A DNA stretch of 64,000 nt from CAWBVG01 sp963792175 (GCA_963792175.1 CAWBVG010000035.1:62001-126000); one strand, 5' to 3'; positions 1 to 11,100 are shown, counted from the stretch's first letter. Numbers and translations: made by a program. Notes: generated by a model not told the origin, from the sequence alone.

Positions 1-449
1 ACGTCGATCGGATTCACGGCAACCGCTCGCAGGCGCAGCGGACCGAGGCGCTGAGAGGCTTCAAGAGCGGCAAGTACCGTGTGCTGGTGGCGACCGATAT
101 CGCTGCCCGCGGCATCGACGTCACGGCGCTCGGACACGTCGTGAATTTCGACGTGCCCGTCGTACCCGACGATTACATCCATCGCGTCGGCCGGACGGCG
201 CGCGCCGAGGCCACGGGCTCCGCGTTTACGCTGGTCTCACCTGAAGAAGAGGAGAGCCTGCGCGCCATCGAGAAAGCCATCGGCAGCCGCTTGCCGAGAG
301 TCACGCTTCCCGACTTCGATTACCGGGCGAGCGCGCCACCGCCGCCGCCCGCCACTCACAGGCCACGCCGGCAACAGCGCGCCTGGCCGCATCACGGCGA
401 TCGTCACCGCCAGGGACCGAGGCCGACGCGCCGTTCGCGCGGGCGATGA
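1..449 (+). CDS. DEAD-box RNA helicase, C-terminal part (5' end outside window)
   Basis: The reading frame is open from base 3 and ends in TGA at 447-449. The visible part is the end of RecA-like domain 2 of a superfamily 2 RNA helicase. Motif V reads ATDIAARGIDV and motif VI reads YIHRVGRTAR; both are hallmark DEAD-box sequences for ATP/RNA coupling. A Pro/Arg-rich basic tail follows, typical of RhlE-like helicases, which remodel RNA. The stop codon overlaps the next start (ATGA), so the two genes are probably co-transcribed. The Walker A and DEAD motifs lie before the window, so the subfamily cannot be fixed. Confidence 0.9.
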   Translation, partial: VDRIHGNRSQAQRTEALRGFKSGKYRVLVATDIAARGIDVTALGHVVNFDVPVVPDDYIHRVGRTARAEATGSAFTLVSPEEEESLRAIEKAIGSRLPRVTLPDFDYRASAPPPPPATHRPRRQQRAWPHHGDRHRQGPRPTRRSRGR

Positions 450-1585
450 GCGGACCGGCCTATCCGGCGGCGCACGCCATCGCGGCGAAAGTCCGGGACC
501 ATTTTGCGCGCCATGTCGTCGACGCGCAGCAGCGCGGCCAGACCGGCCTCGCGGCTCCGCCGGACGCCGGCACGATCGAAGCGCTCATCGACGCGGCGTT
601 CTGGGCGAGTCTCCGGCGGGAAGAGAACGTCGTCCCGACCATCTCGCTGGCGTTTCTGACGCCCGACGAGGCCCCGTATCCCCTCCGGTTCGAACGCGCC
701 ATCCCGCTCGAACCGGGCCGCCTCGTCAAGCTGGCACCGGCGGTCGAACGCGCCGGCATTCACCTCGGGGTACACCGCGACGGCGGCGCGCTGTGGGTCT
801 GGGGCACCGTCCGCACGATTCCTCCGCTGTGCGTCGTCGTCGAAGTGACGGCGCCCGGGCTGCTGGTCGTCAAGCACCATCGCGGCGGCGAAGCGGGAAA
901 GTTCGTGAACGTCGCCGTCCTGGAAGGCGATCAGGTCAAGATGGTCGACGAACGTGCGTCGAGCCTTCCGGACTGCCCGCCGCTGTTGACGTCGCTGCTC
1001 GGCTTCGATTCGCCGGCGTCGTGGATCGATTCGGTCAACGTGCTCGTCCAACTCGCGGTGTCGATGCGCGCGCACCGCCGCGGCGGCATTCTGCTGATCG
1101 TCCCGGACTCGAGCGATGCCTGGACGGAATCGATCGTCCGTCCGATTCCGTACGCAGTGGCGCCGCCGTTCGACGGCCTCGGGCGGCTGGCGCGCGCCTC
1201 GTCGGTGGGCGACGGCGGTCGCACGTGGCAGGATGCGCTGACCCGGGTTGTCGATCTGATCGCCGGACTCACGGCGGTCGACGGCGCGACCATCATGACG
1301 ACACGATACGATGTGCTCGCGTTCGGCGCCAAGATTGCGCGGAAGAAGGGCTCGCCGCAGATCGAGCAGGTGGTCGTCACCGAACCGATCGAAGGTGGCG
1401 CTGCAGAGGTCATGCACCCGACGCAGCTTGGCGGTACGCGTCATCTCTCGGCTGCGCAGTTCGTACACGATCAGCATGACGCGGTGGTGCTGGTGGCGTC
1501 CCAGGATGGCCGCTTCACGGTGTTTGCGTGGTCGCCCTGCGAAAACATGGTCCACGCGCACCGGGTCGAGGTCCTGCTGTTGTGA
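446..1585 (+). CDS. DACNV-type putative sensor domain protein (DisA_N-like fold)
   Basis: A 379-residue soluble protein. The C-terminal third resembles the DisA_N diadenylate-cyclase core: a DGA motif (VDGATIMTTRYDVLAFGAKI), then GTRHLSAAQF where active cyclases have a GTRHR-type motif, then a strand ending VVLVASQDGRFTVF. This combination fits the family called 'probable sensor domain DACNV', which is thought to bind nucleotides rather than make c-di-AMP. I see DGA kept and the RHR triplet changed to RHL, suggesting loss of catalysis. No signal peptide or membrane segment. It overlaps the upstream helicase by 4 bp (ATGA). The partner signal is unknown. Recognition is from motif memory, not a search. 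Confidence 0.7.
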   Translation: MSGPAYPAAHAIAAKVRDHFARHVVDAQQRGQTGLAAPPDAGTIEALIDAAFWASLRREENVVPTISLAFLTPDEAPYPLRFERAIPLEPGRLVKLAPAVERAGIHLGVHRDGGALWVWGTVRTIPPLCVVVEVTAPGLLVVKHHRGGEAGKFVNVAVLEGDQVKMVDERASSLPDCPPLLTSLLGFDSPASWIDSVNVLVQLAVSMRAHRRGGILLIVPDSSDAWTESIVRPIPYAVAPPFDGLGRLARASSVGDGGRTWQDALTRVVDLIAGLTAVDGATIMTTRYDVLAFGAKIARKKGSPQIEQVVVTEPIEGGAAEVMHPTQLGGTRHLSAAQFVHDQHDAVVLVASQDGRFTVFAWSPCENMVHAHRVEVLLL

Positions 1586-1588
1586 TCG

Positions 1589-4500
1589 TCAGAAGCTGAA
1601 AAACAACAAGAGGTCGATGCCGGCGCGCTCGATACGCCGGAACGGCGAGCGGGAGATCAGCGTCTGCGCATCCGAGAACGTGGCGCGCAGCCGCAGGATG
1701 CGCGAGAGGGTGTACTCGAGCGCGGCTTCGTCGTACGGATCCGGCCCGAACTGCCGGCTGAAGCGCGCCACCAGACCCGGGAAGATTTCCTGACCGATCG
1801 TCACCTTCGGCCCGCCGCCGAATTCTCCAAGGGCCTCGATCTCGAGGACTTCCAATCCGAGTTGGTTCTCGATCGCGCTGAGGAGAGGTGTCGCGATGAA
1901 ACCGGCCGCGAGAGCACCGGCGCGCACCAGCAGTTCCTGTTGCTGCACTGATGACAGTTCGTTGCTCGCCGTATTGAACACAATCAGGGACAGGATGTCC
2001 GAGTCGTCGAGCGGTGGCGTGCTGGACAGGTGGAGCTCAGGCTGACGCAACGGTCCCGTGATCGCCACGCGTGTCTCGACACCCGAGATTTGACGTGTGA
2101 CGCTCACGTACACCTCCGGATTGAGGTCGCCTCGGAAGTTGATGGAGCTGGTGTCGACGACATCGAAGCGCCGGCCCTGAAACGTGTAGGTGCCGGTGAC
2201 CCGGTCGAACGAACCGGTCACCGAGAGCGGCTGGCCGGGATCTTTGTAGAGATACAAGTCACCGAGGACGCGCAGATTGATGTCGCCGAGACCGATCGGC
2301 GTCCCCGACGAAATCTGCACGTCCCGGCCGGTCAGCCGCAGGGTGTTGGGGACGTGCAGCGAGATATCCAGGCCCAGCCGATCCCAGGGATTCAGTGCCG
2401 CCACCGCGTCGACGTCGCCGATCGGCGTCGGCTCCGTGGCATACGGCTGGAACAGCGTCCGCTGGAGGATCTCGTCAACCTTGACGTCACCCGTGCTGAT
2501 CGTCACGTCGCCGGCAATCCGCGGCGATTCGAATTGGCCGCGGACCTGGAGCGCGGCGTTGACCGCCACGCGCCCCAACTGGTTACGCATCACCTCGAAA
2601 CGCTGGGCGCGGGCCTCGATCTCGAGATCGCCGACGCGCAATTCGTGCGTCGCGAGGCTGCCTCGAACCTCGAGCGGATGTCCATCGTTGTCCTCGATGT
2701 GGAGCGTGTCGACGGTCACGCGCTCGCGCGCCAGCGTGATGGCGGCGCGTGCGTTCTTGTACCTGGCGCCGGTCGCCGTCGCCAGGAACCCGGCGTTGAC
2801 AATATTGACCGAGCCGGCGAAATGCGGGTCGTGACTCGTTCCAATCACCCGGACGTCCACCCTGATCTCCCCGGTCACGTTGCGGATGACGTCGGTGACA
2901 CCCTCGACGAGTCCGAGGCTGATGGGACTCGACTTGATTGCGACGTCCATCGGCTGATCGGGGAGATCGCGCTTGAACACGGATACCGGCACTGTGCCGG
3001 TCGCCGTGAGCCAGACGCCCGGCGCCTGATCGAGGCGCAGGTCGATGGTGAGGCGTTGGGCATCGTAGTCGACACGGCCCGCGAGTTTCTGGTACGAGAC
3101 CCGTTCGACGCGGCCGCTGCTGACCGTCAACGTCGCCGCCACGCGCGGCTGATCGAACGTGCCGCGCACGGTCGCGTCGAAGTCCAGCGCGCCGGCGTAA
3201 CGCGTCGGCCGATCGAACGCGTTTTGCAGCGTGTCGAGAAAGACGTGCGATCCGGTGACGCGGAGCGCGCCGTTGCCGTCACGCCGCCAGGTACCCGACA
3301 CGGCAATCCGTTGATCGTTGGCGCCATCGGAAAACTGCAGCGAAGTCACAGCGATCCCGGCGTCGTCCCAGGAGACGACGGGCGGGGGCGCGGTCGAGGC
3401 GAGACGCCAGGGCGCGCGCCCGAGGCTGACCGTCAGATCGAGGACGTCGACGGAGTGACGGTCGTCGCGAAGGCGCACGGCGCCGGCCAGCCGTCCGTGG
3501 CGGTTCTCCTGCTGGGTGATATCAAGATCGAATCCGAGACGGTCGGCATCCATCGTCACCGTGCCCGACGCTTCATTCAGCGACTGGCCGAACAAGGTGA
3601 GGAATGTACTGCGCGCGTTCACCTGGGCCTTGGTCCTCCACAGGTCTGATGCCGGCGCCACCGCGTCGTAGTGGCCAACGAGCGTCAGCGCCCGCACACC
3701 GTAGGCGTCCAGCTGGTTGATCGTCGCGTCGCCGATCGCGTGAAGCGCGTCCGCGGGCCCGCTCAGATGGCCGGTGGTCGAGATCAGCGCGGACACACTG
3801 TTGCCAGTGAATGCGTGAAGCTGCGACAGATCCACGTGGGACAGCTCGTACTGAACATCGATCGATGCCGGTTCGGCGAGGGCGGCGGTGCCGGCGACGT
3901 GCCCCTCGACCGCGGCACCGGTGGCGCGCGCATCCGCAACCGTCAACGTCGAGTCGGCGAGCGTCGCGTCGAGCGTCGCGCTGTCGATCGGTATGTCGCG
4001 GATGATCGAGGGAGCCAGCGCCAAGGTTCCGCGAACGTCATAGTCGGGCAGACTGACCGGTCGTAGCAGAAGGTCGCGCACGGTCGCGGTGACGCGGCCG
4101 GTTCCCGTCAACGACGACTTCAGCCGGGGATCCATGAACGGCACCGCGGGATCGATCGTGGCGAACCGCCCATCGAACGACGCCTGCAGCGTCCCGCGGT
4201 CGAGACCGATCGACACGTCCGCGTCCGACAGCGTGCCGCTGAACAGTTCCGCCCGTGTCAGGCGTCCACCTCCCGTCAGCGTCAGTGTTCGATCGGTTCC
4301 GGTTCCCGTCACCTGAAAGTGTCCCGACACGATGCCGGCGTAGCGCGGCTCCTGCAGCCACTGGACCGCCAGGCCTTCGCCGAAGACTCGGAGGTTCACA
4401 TTGTCGATGTCACCGTCGCCCGTGAAGTGCAGCGGCTTCTGCAGCGTGTCGATCGAGCCGACCGTCCCGGCGCCGACCGTGGCGCCGAGAAACAGCGACC

Positions 4501-5935
4501 GGTCGAAGGTGGCGCCACCGATGATGTACGGATCGCTGAAGCGGCCGGAGATGTCGTAGTCGAAGGTCAGCAGACTTGCCACCCGTGGCACCGGCACGGT
4601 AGCCGGTACGCGGCGCAGATCGATGCTGTTCACCCGACCCTGAAAGCGGAAAGGAAACGGGCCGTCGATGCCGATGGAGCCGTTCGCCGTCGTCACTCGG
4701 GCACCGTACGCCACCGCGTCGGCGGAGGCGACGAGAGCGCTCGTCTCGGTCAACTGTCCGCGCGCGCGCACATCGTCGGCCTCGTAGCCCATGTACATGG
4801 CATGGCGTCCCTCGAACGTGTAGGCGCCGCGCGGAAAATGGCGACCGAGTTCCAGGGCGAGGTTGAACGTCACGTGACCGCTGATGTCAGATGGCCGGTC
4901 CGGCCGGTTCAGCCACCGCGCAAGATTCAGCCGCTCGACATCGACGGCGCCCTTGCCGTGCCAGCCTGGGATTGAGGTGTCGAGCGTCAGCGCGCCTTTC
5001 ACCGATCCGCCGGTTCCGGCCAGATTCAGGGTAGTCACGAGCTGAGTCACCGGACCTGCCAGCGACGTGTCGAACGATCCCTCGACCGCGATGTTCTTCA
5101 GACCGCGCAGGACGCCCGACCACTCTTGAAAGGCAAAGCGCGGCGCGCGCACCTGCAGGTCGAGCGCGGTCGGTTTCCGCGATGTGTCGATCCGTCCGTC
5201 GAGTGTGAAAGCGGAGCGCGCCGTGTCTACGGAGAAATGCTCGAAGAACCAGCCGCCTGGTCCGCGCCCGAACACTCCGGCCAGCCGCTGTACCGACAGA
5301 TCGGGTTCGCGGCCGATCCACGAGACGTGATCGAAGGTCAGCTTCCAGCGAACGGGGAAGTAGGCGAAAGCGAATTTCGCGTTCAACGCCTCGAACTCGG
5401 TTGGCACATGGGCGGGGCCGAAATCGAGCGGATCGTGCAGCGAGATCCGCCCGTCGATGATCTCGATCGATTGCACTTCGATCGGCCGGCTCGGACCCGT
5501 GCGCTCCTGCTCGCGCGTGTCGCGCCGGACGAGTGCGCCGAGATCCCAGCGCCCGTCCGGCTGGCGGCTGCCGACGATCCGCGGGCGCGTCACTTGAACA
5601 CGACGCACGACGACGCCGGCTTGCACGAGCTCGCGAATGCTGTAGCTGAGCGCGATTCGCTCGATCTGAATCAACGTTCGACCGTCGCGCGCGACGCTGA
5701 CGTCGGCCAGCGCGATACCCCGCAGCAGCGATCCTTCAAGCCGCCCGATCGAAAGCGTCGCGGTCAGGTACTGGTTGGCTTGGCGGACAATCAGGCTTCG
5801 GATGGCTTCCTTGGCCCACGCCGTCTCCAGGACCGCGAGCCCGACACCCACGAGGATGAGCACCAACGCCACGAGTCCGACAAGCACCTTGGCGAGTCTG
5901 GCCGAGATCGATCGCACACGACGTAAGCGCGTCAC
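1589..5935 (-). CDS. tamB: TamB-like translocation and assembly module protein
   Basis: A 1448-residue protein with a single N-terminal membrane anchor (about residues 14-36, LAKVLVGLVALVLILVGVGL). It continues as a very long beta-rich, AsmA-like body of repeated 'GTLxLxxGxV' strands. The last ~330 residues match the conserved TamB C-terminal (DUF490) domain, with features such as VTGTYTFQGRRFDVV, INFRGDLNPEVYVSV and SDILSLIVFN, ending in an aromatic, hydrophobic LLLFFSF tail. Such proteins bridge the inner and outer membranes and help outer-membrane protein assembly or lipid transport. GTG start at 5935. The frame is intact over 4.3 kb, notable in a window rich in frame breaks. No TamA/BamA gene lies adjacent. 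Confidence 0.88.
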   Translation of the reverse strand: MTRLRRVRSISARLAKVLVGLVALVLILVGVGLAVLETAWAKEAIRSLIVRQANQYLTATLSIGRLEGSLLRGIALADVSVARDGRTLIQIERIALSYSIRELVQAGVVVRRVQVTRPRIVGSRQPDGRWDLGALVRRDTREQERTGPSRPIEVQSIEIIDGRISLHDPLDFGPAHVPTEFEALNAKFAFAYFPVRWKLTFDHVSWIGREPDLSVQRLAGVFGRGPGGWFFEHFSVDTARSAFTLDGRIDTSRKPTALDLQVRAPRFAFQEWSGVLRGLKNIAVEGSFDTSLAGPVTQLVTTLNLAGTGGSVKGALTLDTSIPGWHGKGAVDVERLNLARWLNRPDRPSDISGHVTFNLALELGRHFPRGAYTFEGRHAMYMGYEADDVRARGQLTETSALVASADAVAYGARVTTANGSIGIDGPFPFRFQGRVNSIDLRRVPATVPVPRVASLLTFDYDISGRFSDPYIIGGATFDRSLFLGATVGAGTVGSIDTLQKPLHFTGDGDIDNVNLRVFGEGLAVQWLQEPRYAGIVSGHFQVTGTGTDRTLTLTGGGRLTRAELFSGTLSDADVSIGLDRGTLQASFDGRFATIDPAVPFMDPRLKSSLTGTGRVTATVRDLLLRPVSLPDYDVRGTLALAPSIIRDIPIDSATLDATLADSTLTVADARATGAAVEGHVAGTAALAEPASIDVQYELSHVDLSQLHAFTGNSVSALISTTGHLSGPADALHAIGDATINQLDAYGVRALTLVGHYDAVAPASDLWRTKAQVNARSTFLTLFGQSLNEASGTVTMDADRLGFDLDITQQENRHGRLAGAVRLRDDRHSVDVLDLTVSLGRAPWRLASTAPPPVVSWDDAGIAVTSLQFSDGANDQRIAVSGTWRRDGNGALRVTGSHVFLDTLQNAFDRPTRYAGALDFDATVRGTFDQPRVAATLTVSSGRVERVSYQKLAGRVDYDAQRLTIDLRLDQAPGVWLTATGTVPVSVFKRDLPDQPMDVAIKSSPISLGLVEGVTDVIRNVTGEIRVDVRVIGTSHDPHFAGSVNIVNAGFLATATGARYKNARAAITLARERVTVDTLHIEDNDGHPLEVRGSLATHELRVGDLEIEARAQRFEVMRNQLGRVAVNAALQVRGQFESPRIAGDVTISTGDVKVDEILQRTLFQPYATEPTPIGDVDAVAALNPWDRLGLDISLHVPNTLRLTGRDVQISSGTPIGLGDINLRVLGDLYLYKDPGQPLSVTGSFDRVTGTYTFQGRRFDVVDTSSINFRGDLNPEVYVSVTRQISGVETRVAITGPLRQPELHLSSTPPLDDSDILSLIVFNTASNELSSVQQQELLVRAGALAAGFIATPLLSAIENQLGLEVLEIEALGEFGGGPKVTIGQEIFPGLVARFSRQFGPDPYDEAALEYTLSRILRLRATFSDAQTLISRSPFRRIERAGIDLLLFFSF

Positions 5936-6000
5936 CTATCGAGAATGGTATCAACGGACGTGCCCGGCCGGCGGCCGAGCTGGCCATGACGTTTGCTGGT

Positions 6001-6414
6001 TTACCGGCAGTAGCTGCGAACGAGGGCGAGGAGGCGGTCGAAATCGAGCGGCTTTTTCAGGAAGGCGTTGGCGTTCACATCTGCCGCGCGAGTCGGATCG
6101 AGTGCCGACAGCACGATGACCGGCACGCCGGAGACGGCCGGGTCGGCCTGCTGGCGGCGGCGAAACTCCCAGCCGTCCATGACCGGCATCATGAGATCGA
6201 GCAGAATCACGTCAGGACGGTCGGATTCCCGGAGATACTCCAGCGCTTCGCGGCCATTCGCCGCGGTCGCGGCGTTGAATCCCTCGAGGTTGAGCAACTG
6301 CGCCATCATGTCACGCAGGTCGGCATCATCCTCGACGATCAGAACCGGACAATGATGGACACCGGGGTGTGGGCGTGTTCCGGACTCGAATTCAGCGCTA
6401 TCGGTGGCCATCAA
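6001..6414 (-). CDS. Stand-alone response regulator receiver domain
   Basis: A 137-residue single-domain CheY-like protein. The acidic pocket is E28-D29-D30 (VLIVEDDADLRD), the phospho-acceptor is D73 in ILLDLMMPVMDGWEF, the switch Ser is in VIVLSA, and the conserved Lys is in FLKKPLDF. There is no output domain, so it probably relays phosphate or acts by protein contact. The first ~20 residues precede the fold, so an internal start is possible. It is read toward tamB with a 65-bp gap and is divergent from the glycosyltransferase gene. No cognate kinase is adjacent; the nearest histidine kinase is at 32-36 kb. Confidence 0.88.
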   Translation of the reverse strand: MMATDSAEFESGTRPHPGVHHCPVLIVEDDADLRDMMAQLLNLEGFNAATAANGREALEYLRESDRPDVILLDLMMPVMDGWEFRRRQQADPAVSGVPVIVLSALDPTRAADVNANAFLKKPLDFDRLLALVRSYCR

Positions 6415-6431
6415 AGAATGTAAGCTCTGCT

Positions 6432-8141
6432 GTGCGCTTCTTCTTCCCCAATTGGTCGAAGAGCCCGACCCTGTATCGGTCGCAGAGCCCGACGATTATA
6501 GGGCAGGACCCGGCTCTTCTGATTCTGGCCAGCCTGCTGCTGTTCGTCGTGCTGTTCTGGCGGCTCGGCGCGCCGACGTTCTGGGATCCTGACGAGGCGC
6601 ACTACGCGGAAACCACGCGCGAGATGATTGCCACCGGCGACTGGTGGGCTCCGTACTACAACGACGTCCCGTTCTTCGACAAGCCGGTTCTCTTTCATCA
6701 GCTGCAGGGCGCGTCGATGCTCGTCTTCGGCCAGAACGAGCTCGGTGCCCGGATGCTGCCCGCGCTGGCGGCGTTGATCCTGATTCTGATGACGGTCTGG
6801 TTCGGCGCGCGGATGATCTCGCCGGACGTCGGCACCGTCGCCGGGTTGATGCTCGCGGCCAGTCCCGGCGTGTTCGGCCTTGCGCGGTACGCCATTCTCG
6901 ACACGCTGTTCACGATGTTTCTCTTCGGCGGCGCGGCGCTGCTGGCGACCGCGGCTCTCCAGGATCGGCCCGCCTTGCAGTGGCCGGGCTATGTGTCGAT
7001 TGCCTTCGCCGTGCTGACCAAGGGACCGATTGCGCTCGTCCTCTGCGGGCTGACACTGGCGCTCGCGATCACGCTGTCGGCCGATCTGCGCAAGCGCCTG
7101 CTGGGGCTGCACTGGGTGTTTGGCGTCGCGATCGTGCTCGTCATCGCGTCGCCGTGGTTCGTCTACATGTACGCGCGATTTCGCGAGGACTTCGTCAACG
7201 GCTACTTCCTCGACGAAAACGTCCGGCTCTTCGCGTCGAGCCGGTTTGCGAATCAACCGCGATTCTGGTTCTACTTCCAGATTCTCGCGCTCGGCCTCCT
7301 GCCGTGGACGGGGTTGGTGATCGGACGCGCGGTCGACGACATCCGAGCGCGGCTGCGCGGCGAACCGGCCGACGGCATCGAAGTGCTGCTCTGGTCCTGG
7401 ACGATCGCCATCGTCGGTTTCTTCACGCTGTCGACCTTCAAGCTCGATCACTATGTGTTTCCGGCGGCCCCGGCGCTGTGTCTGTTGTGCGCCAGGGCCT
7501 GGTCGGATGCCCGCGAGGATCCGCGGCAGTCTCGTCACGCGGGATCGCGCATCGGCGTGTGGGTTGCGGGTCCACTGCTCGTGCTCCTCGGCGTCGCCGC
7601 CGGCTACTTTCTCGTCGTGCGGCTGGATCTGCCGCCGATGGCGATGAGCATCCCCTTCGCGCTGACGCTGGCCGGGATCGCGATGGTCGCGACCCTCGTC
7701 GCCCGCGGACGATTGCCGCGGGTACCTTCGCTGGCGACCGTTGCCCTGATGGTCACCTACATCGGCCTCGTGCGTTTCGTGATGCCGGCGATCGAGCGGC
7801 AGAAGGTCGTCGACGACGTGGCGGCGTGGGTCGCGGGTGAAGCCGGTCAGGACGCCGTCATCGCCAGCTATCGCCTCAACCGGTGGAACCCGTCATTCCG
7901 CTTTCACGTCGGGCGTCACGTCGAGTTCCTGGAGGATCTGCACGAAGCCGAAACGTTCTTCGCGTCATCGGAACCGTATTTCTGCATCATGCGGCGCGAC
8001 GCGCTGGATGAATTCCTCGCCCGCGGAGTGAAGCTCGACGTTCGGCTCGAACGGCGCGGGATGTGGGCGACGTCGGGCCGCGTCCTGTGGCGCAATCAAG
8101 TCCCCACCGCGCGGTTCGTGGTCGTCACCAAGCCGCGGTAG
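6432..8141 (+). CDS. GT-C glycosyltransferase, ArnT/PMT family 39-like
   Basis: About 569 residues with roughly a dozen hydrophobic segments. The first periplasmic loop contains FWDPDEAHYAETTREM and DVPFFDKPVLFHQL, the acidic motif and following loop typical of ArnT/PMT-type transferases that use polyprenyl-phosphate sugars. The substrate is not predictable; lipid A or cell-envelope glycan modification is the usual role. I chose GTG at 6432 because an upstream in-frame ATG at 6369 would overlap the divergent receiver gene by 46 bp. The C-terminal soluble part carries a short SYRLNRWNPSFRFHVGRH stretch. Stop at 8141, 10 bp before the next gene. Confidence 0.82.
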   Translation: MRFFFPNWSKSPTLYRSQSPTIIGQDPALLILASLLLFVVLFWRLGAPTFWDPDEAHYAETTREMIATGDWWAPYYNDVPFFDKPVLFHQLQGASMLVFGQNELGARMLPALAALILILMTVWFGARMISPDVGTVAGLMLAASPGVFGLARYAILDTLFTMFLFGGAALLATAALQDRPALQWPGYVSIAFAVLTKGPIALVLCGLTLALAITLSADLRKRLLGLHWVFGVAIVLVIASPWFVYMYARFREDFVNGYFLDENVRLFASSRFANQPRFWFYFQILALGLLPWTGLVIGRAVDDIRARLRGEPADGIEVLLWSWTIAIVGFFTLSTFKLDHYVFPAAPALCLLCARAWSDAREDPRQSRHAGSRIGVWVAGPLLVLLGVAAGYFLVVRLDLPPMAMSIPFALTLAGIAMVATLVARGRLPRVPSLATVALMVTYIGLVRFVMPAIERQKVVDDVAAWVAGEAGQDAVIASYRLNRWNPSFRFHVGRHVEFLEDLHEAETFFASSEPYFCIMRRDALDEFLARGVKLDVRLERRGMWATSGRVLWRNQVPTARFVVVTKPR

Positions 8142-8151
8142 AATCGCCGGC

Positions 8152-11100
8152 ATGCTGCGTCTTTCACGACTCCTGCTGTTGGTGATTCTTCTTCCGGCCG
8201 CGCTGAATGCGCAGCGAGGAGGCGGAGGCGGCAACGCCGCCGACGCCGGGCCGTTTGGCGCGCTCCGCTGGCGCAGCCTGGGCCCGGCACGTGGCGGCCG
8301 CTCCATTGCCGTCGCCGGAAGCACGTCCCGCCCGAACGAGTACTACATGGGCGCGACCGGTGGCGGTCTGTGGAAGACGACCGACGGCGGCACGACGTGG
8401 AAGCCGGTGACCGACGGTTTGATCAACTACTCCTCGGTCGGCGCGGTGGCCGTCGCGCCCTCGAATCCCGACGTCGTCTACATCGGCACCGGCGAGGCCG
8501 ACATTCGCGGCAACATCATTCAGGGCGGCGGCGCCTACAAGTCGACGGATGGCGGGAAAACCTGGACGCACATCGGTCTGACCGAGACCCAGGTGATTGC
8601 AAAGATCCGGGTCCATCCCACGAACCCGGATGTGGTGTACGTCGCAGCCTTCGGTCATCACGCGGCCCCGAACCCGGAGCGCGGCGTGTACCGGTCGAAA
8701 GACGGCGGCAAGACGTGGGACAAGATCCTGTTTCGCGACAACAAGACAGGCGCCAACGAGCTGATCATCGATCCGAACAACCCGCAGGTGATCTATGTCG
8801 CGCTGTGGGAGGCGTATCGCAACGCCTACGAGATGTCGAGCGGTGGACCGGGTAGCGGGATCTTCAAGTCGACTGACGGCGGCGATCACTGGACCGAGAT
8901 TTCGCGGGCTCCGGGATTGCCCAAGGCGATGCTCGGCAAGATCGGTCTTTCGGTGTCGGGCGCCGACTCCAATCGCGTCTATGCCCAGATCGAAGCGGAC
9001 GACGGCGGCTTCTTCCTGTCCGACGACGCCGGCGCGACATGGCAGAAGGTGAGCGAACGCCGCGATTTGCGCCAGCGGGCCTTCTATTACACGCGCGTCT
9101 ACGCCGACCCGAAGGTGAAAGACACGGTGTGGGTCCTGAACGTCAACATCTACAAGTCGACCGACGCCGGTAAGACGTGGAAGTCGGTCGCCGTTCCGCA
9201 CGGCGATAACCACGACCTGTGGATCGCGGCCAACGATTCGAACCGGATGATCGAAGCCAACGACGGCGGCGGCACGGTGTCCGTGAACGGCGGCGAGACC
9301 TGGACGCCCGAGACGATGCCGACCGCGCAGTTCTACCACGTCATCACCACCAGGCACGTGCCGTATCACATCTGCGGCGCCCAGCAGGACAACAGCACGG
9401 CGTGTGTGTCCAGCCAGCCCGCACCGGGAGGCCCGGGCGGATCCGGCGGCGGCGCCGACCAGGTGTTCTACTCGGTAGGTGGCGGCGAGAGCGGCTACAT
9501 CGCCAGCGATCCCCGCAACCCGGACATCTTTTTCGCCGGCAGCTACGGCGGCTTGATCTCCAGACTCGATCGCCGGACCGGTCAGGAGCGCGCGATCAAT
9601 CCGTATCCGGACAATCCGATGGGTTATGCGTCGGCCGATATCGTGGAGCGCTTCCAGTGGACGTTCCCGATCGTGCTCGCGCCGACCGATACCGGGGACC
9701 CTGTACGTCGGCTCGCAGCACGTCTGGAAATCAACCAACGAAGGACAGAGCTGGACCAAGATCAGCCCCGATCTGGCGCGGCACGATCCCAAAACCATGG
9801 GCGCCTCCGGCGGCCCGATCACGAAGGACAACACCGGCGTCGAAACCTACGCGACGGTTTTCACCATCGCGCCCTCCGCGCGCGACGCCAACGTCATCTG
9901 GGCCGGCTCGGACGACGGCTACGTGCAGGTGACGCGAAACGGCGGCACCAACTGGAAGAACGTGACGCCGCAAGGCGCTGGGCGAGTTTGCGCGCATCAG
10001 CCTGATCGAAGCGTCGCCGTTCCGCGCCGGCACCGCCTATGTCGCCGCGAATCGCTATCAGCAGGACGATTTCAAGCCGTACGTGTTCCGGACCGACGAC
10101 TACGGAGAGACCTGGACGTCGATCACGACGGGCGTCGGCGCCAACGACTTCGCGCGCGCCATCCGCGAGGACGTCAAGCGCGCGAAGCTGCTGTACCTCG
10201 GGACCGAGCACGGCATCTACGTCTCGTTCGACGACGGCGCGAACTGGCAGTCGCTGAGGCAGAACCTGCCTGACACGCCGGTGCACGACATCGCGGTCGA
10301 AGAGCGCGACCTGGTCATCGCGACCCACGGCCGCGGGTTCTACGTCATGGACAACATCTCGCCGCTCCGGCAGGGCGGCCTGCCGGCCACCAGCACCTTT
10401 CAGCTGTACAAGCCGGAGGATGCGCGGCGGGGCCTCGATCGTTCGGTCGCCATCGACTATTACCTGAAGCAGCCGGCACAGAAGGTGACGATGGCGTTTC
10501 TCGATGCCCAGGGCAAAGCCATCCGCACCTTCACCGGTACGCCGGCCGATGCGCGAACGAAAGCCGCCATCACCTGGCGACGACGACGGGCCGCGCCGTC
10601 CGCCGGAGCCGCATCCGGCGGTCAGCGCGGGCTTGCACCGGCTGACCTGGGATCATGCGCTACCCTGGCGCGACCGATTTCCAGGGCTCGTCATGTGGGC
10701 CGCCAGCGCTCGCGGCCCGATTGCGCCGCCCTGGCACCTATCAGGTACGCGTGACCGCCGACGCCGAGACCGCGACGCAGCCGTTCGCGATCACGCGCGA
10801 GCCGCGGCTGCTGAAGGACGTCAGCGATCAGGATCTGCAGGAAGAGTTCGATCTGGCGATGCGCGTTCGCGACAAGTCCAGTCAGGCCAACGAGGCCGTG
10901 CTGCTGGTGCGCGGCATCAAGGCGCAGATCGACGACCGCAAGAAGAAGCTCGATGCGAAGTCAGCCGCGGTGGCGAAAGCGCTCGACGACTTCGCGGCGG
11001 CGCTGAGCGCGATTGAGGGCGAGATCTATCAGGTGAAGCTGCAGAGCAGCCAGGACCCGTTGAATTTTCCGATCAAGTTGAACAACAAGATCGCCGCGCT

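Noticed and set aside
2030..3649. Long plus-strand open frame opposite tamB
   Set aside because: An antisense shadow caused by high GC in codon position 3. The minus-strand protein has recognisable TamB sequence; this one has none.
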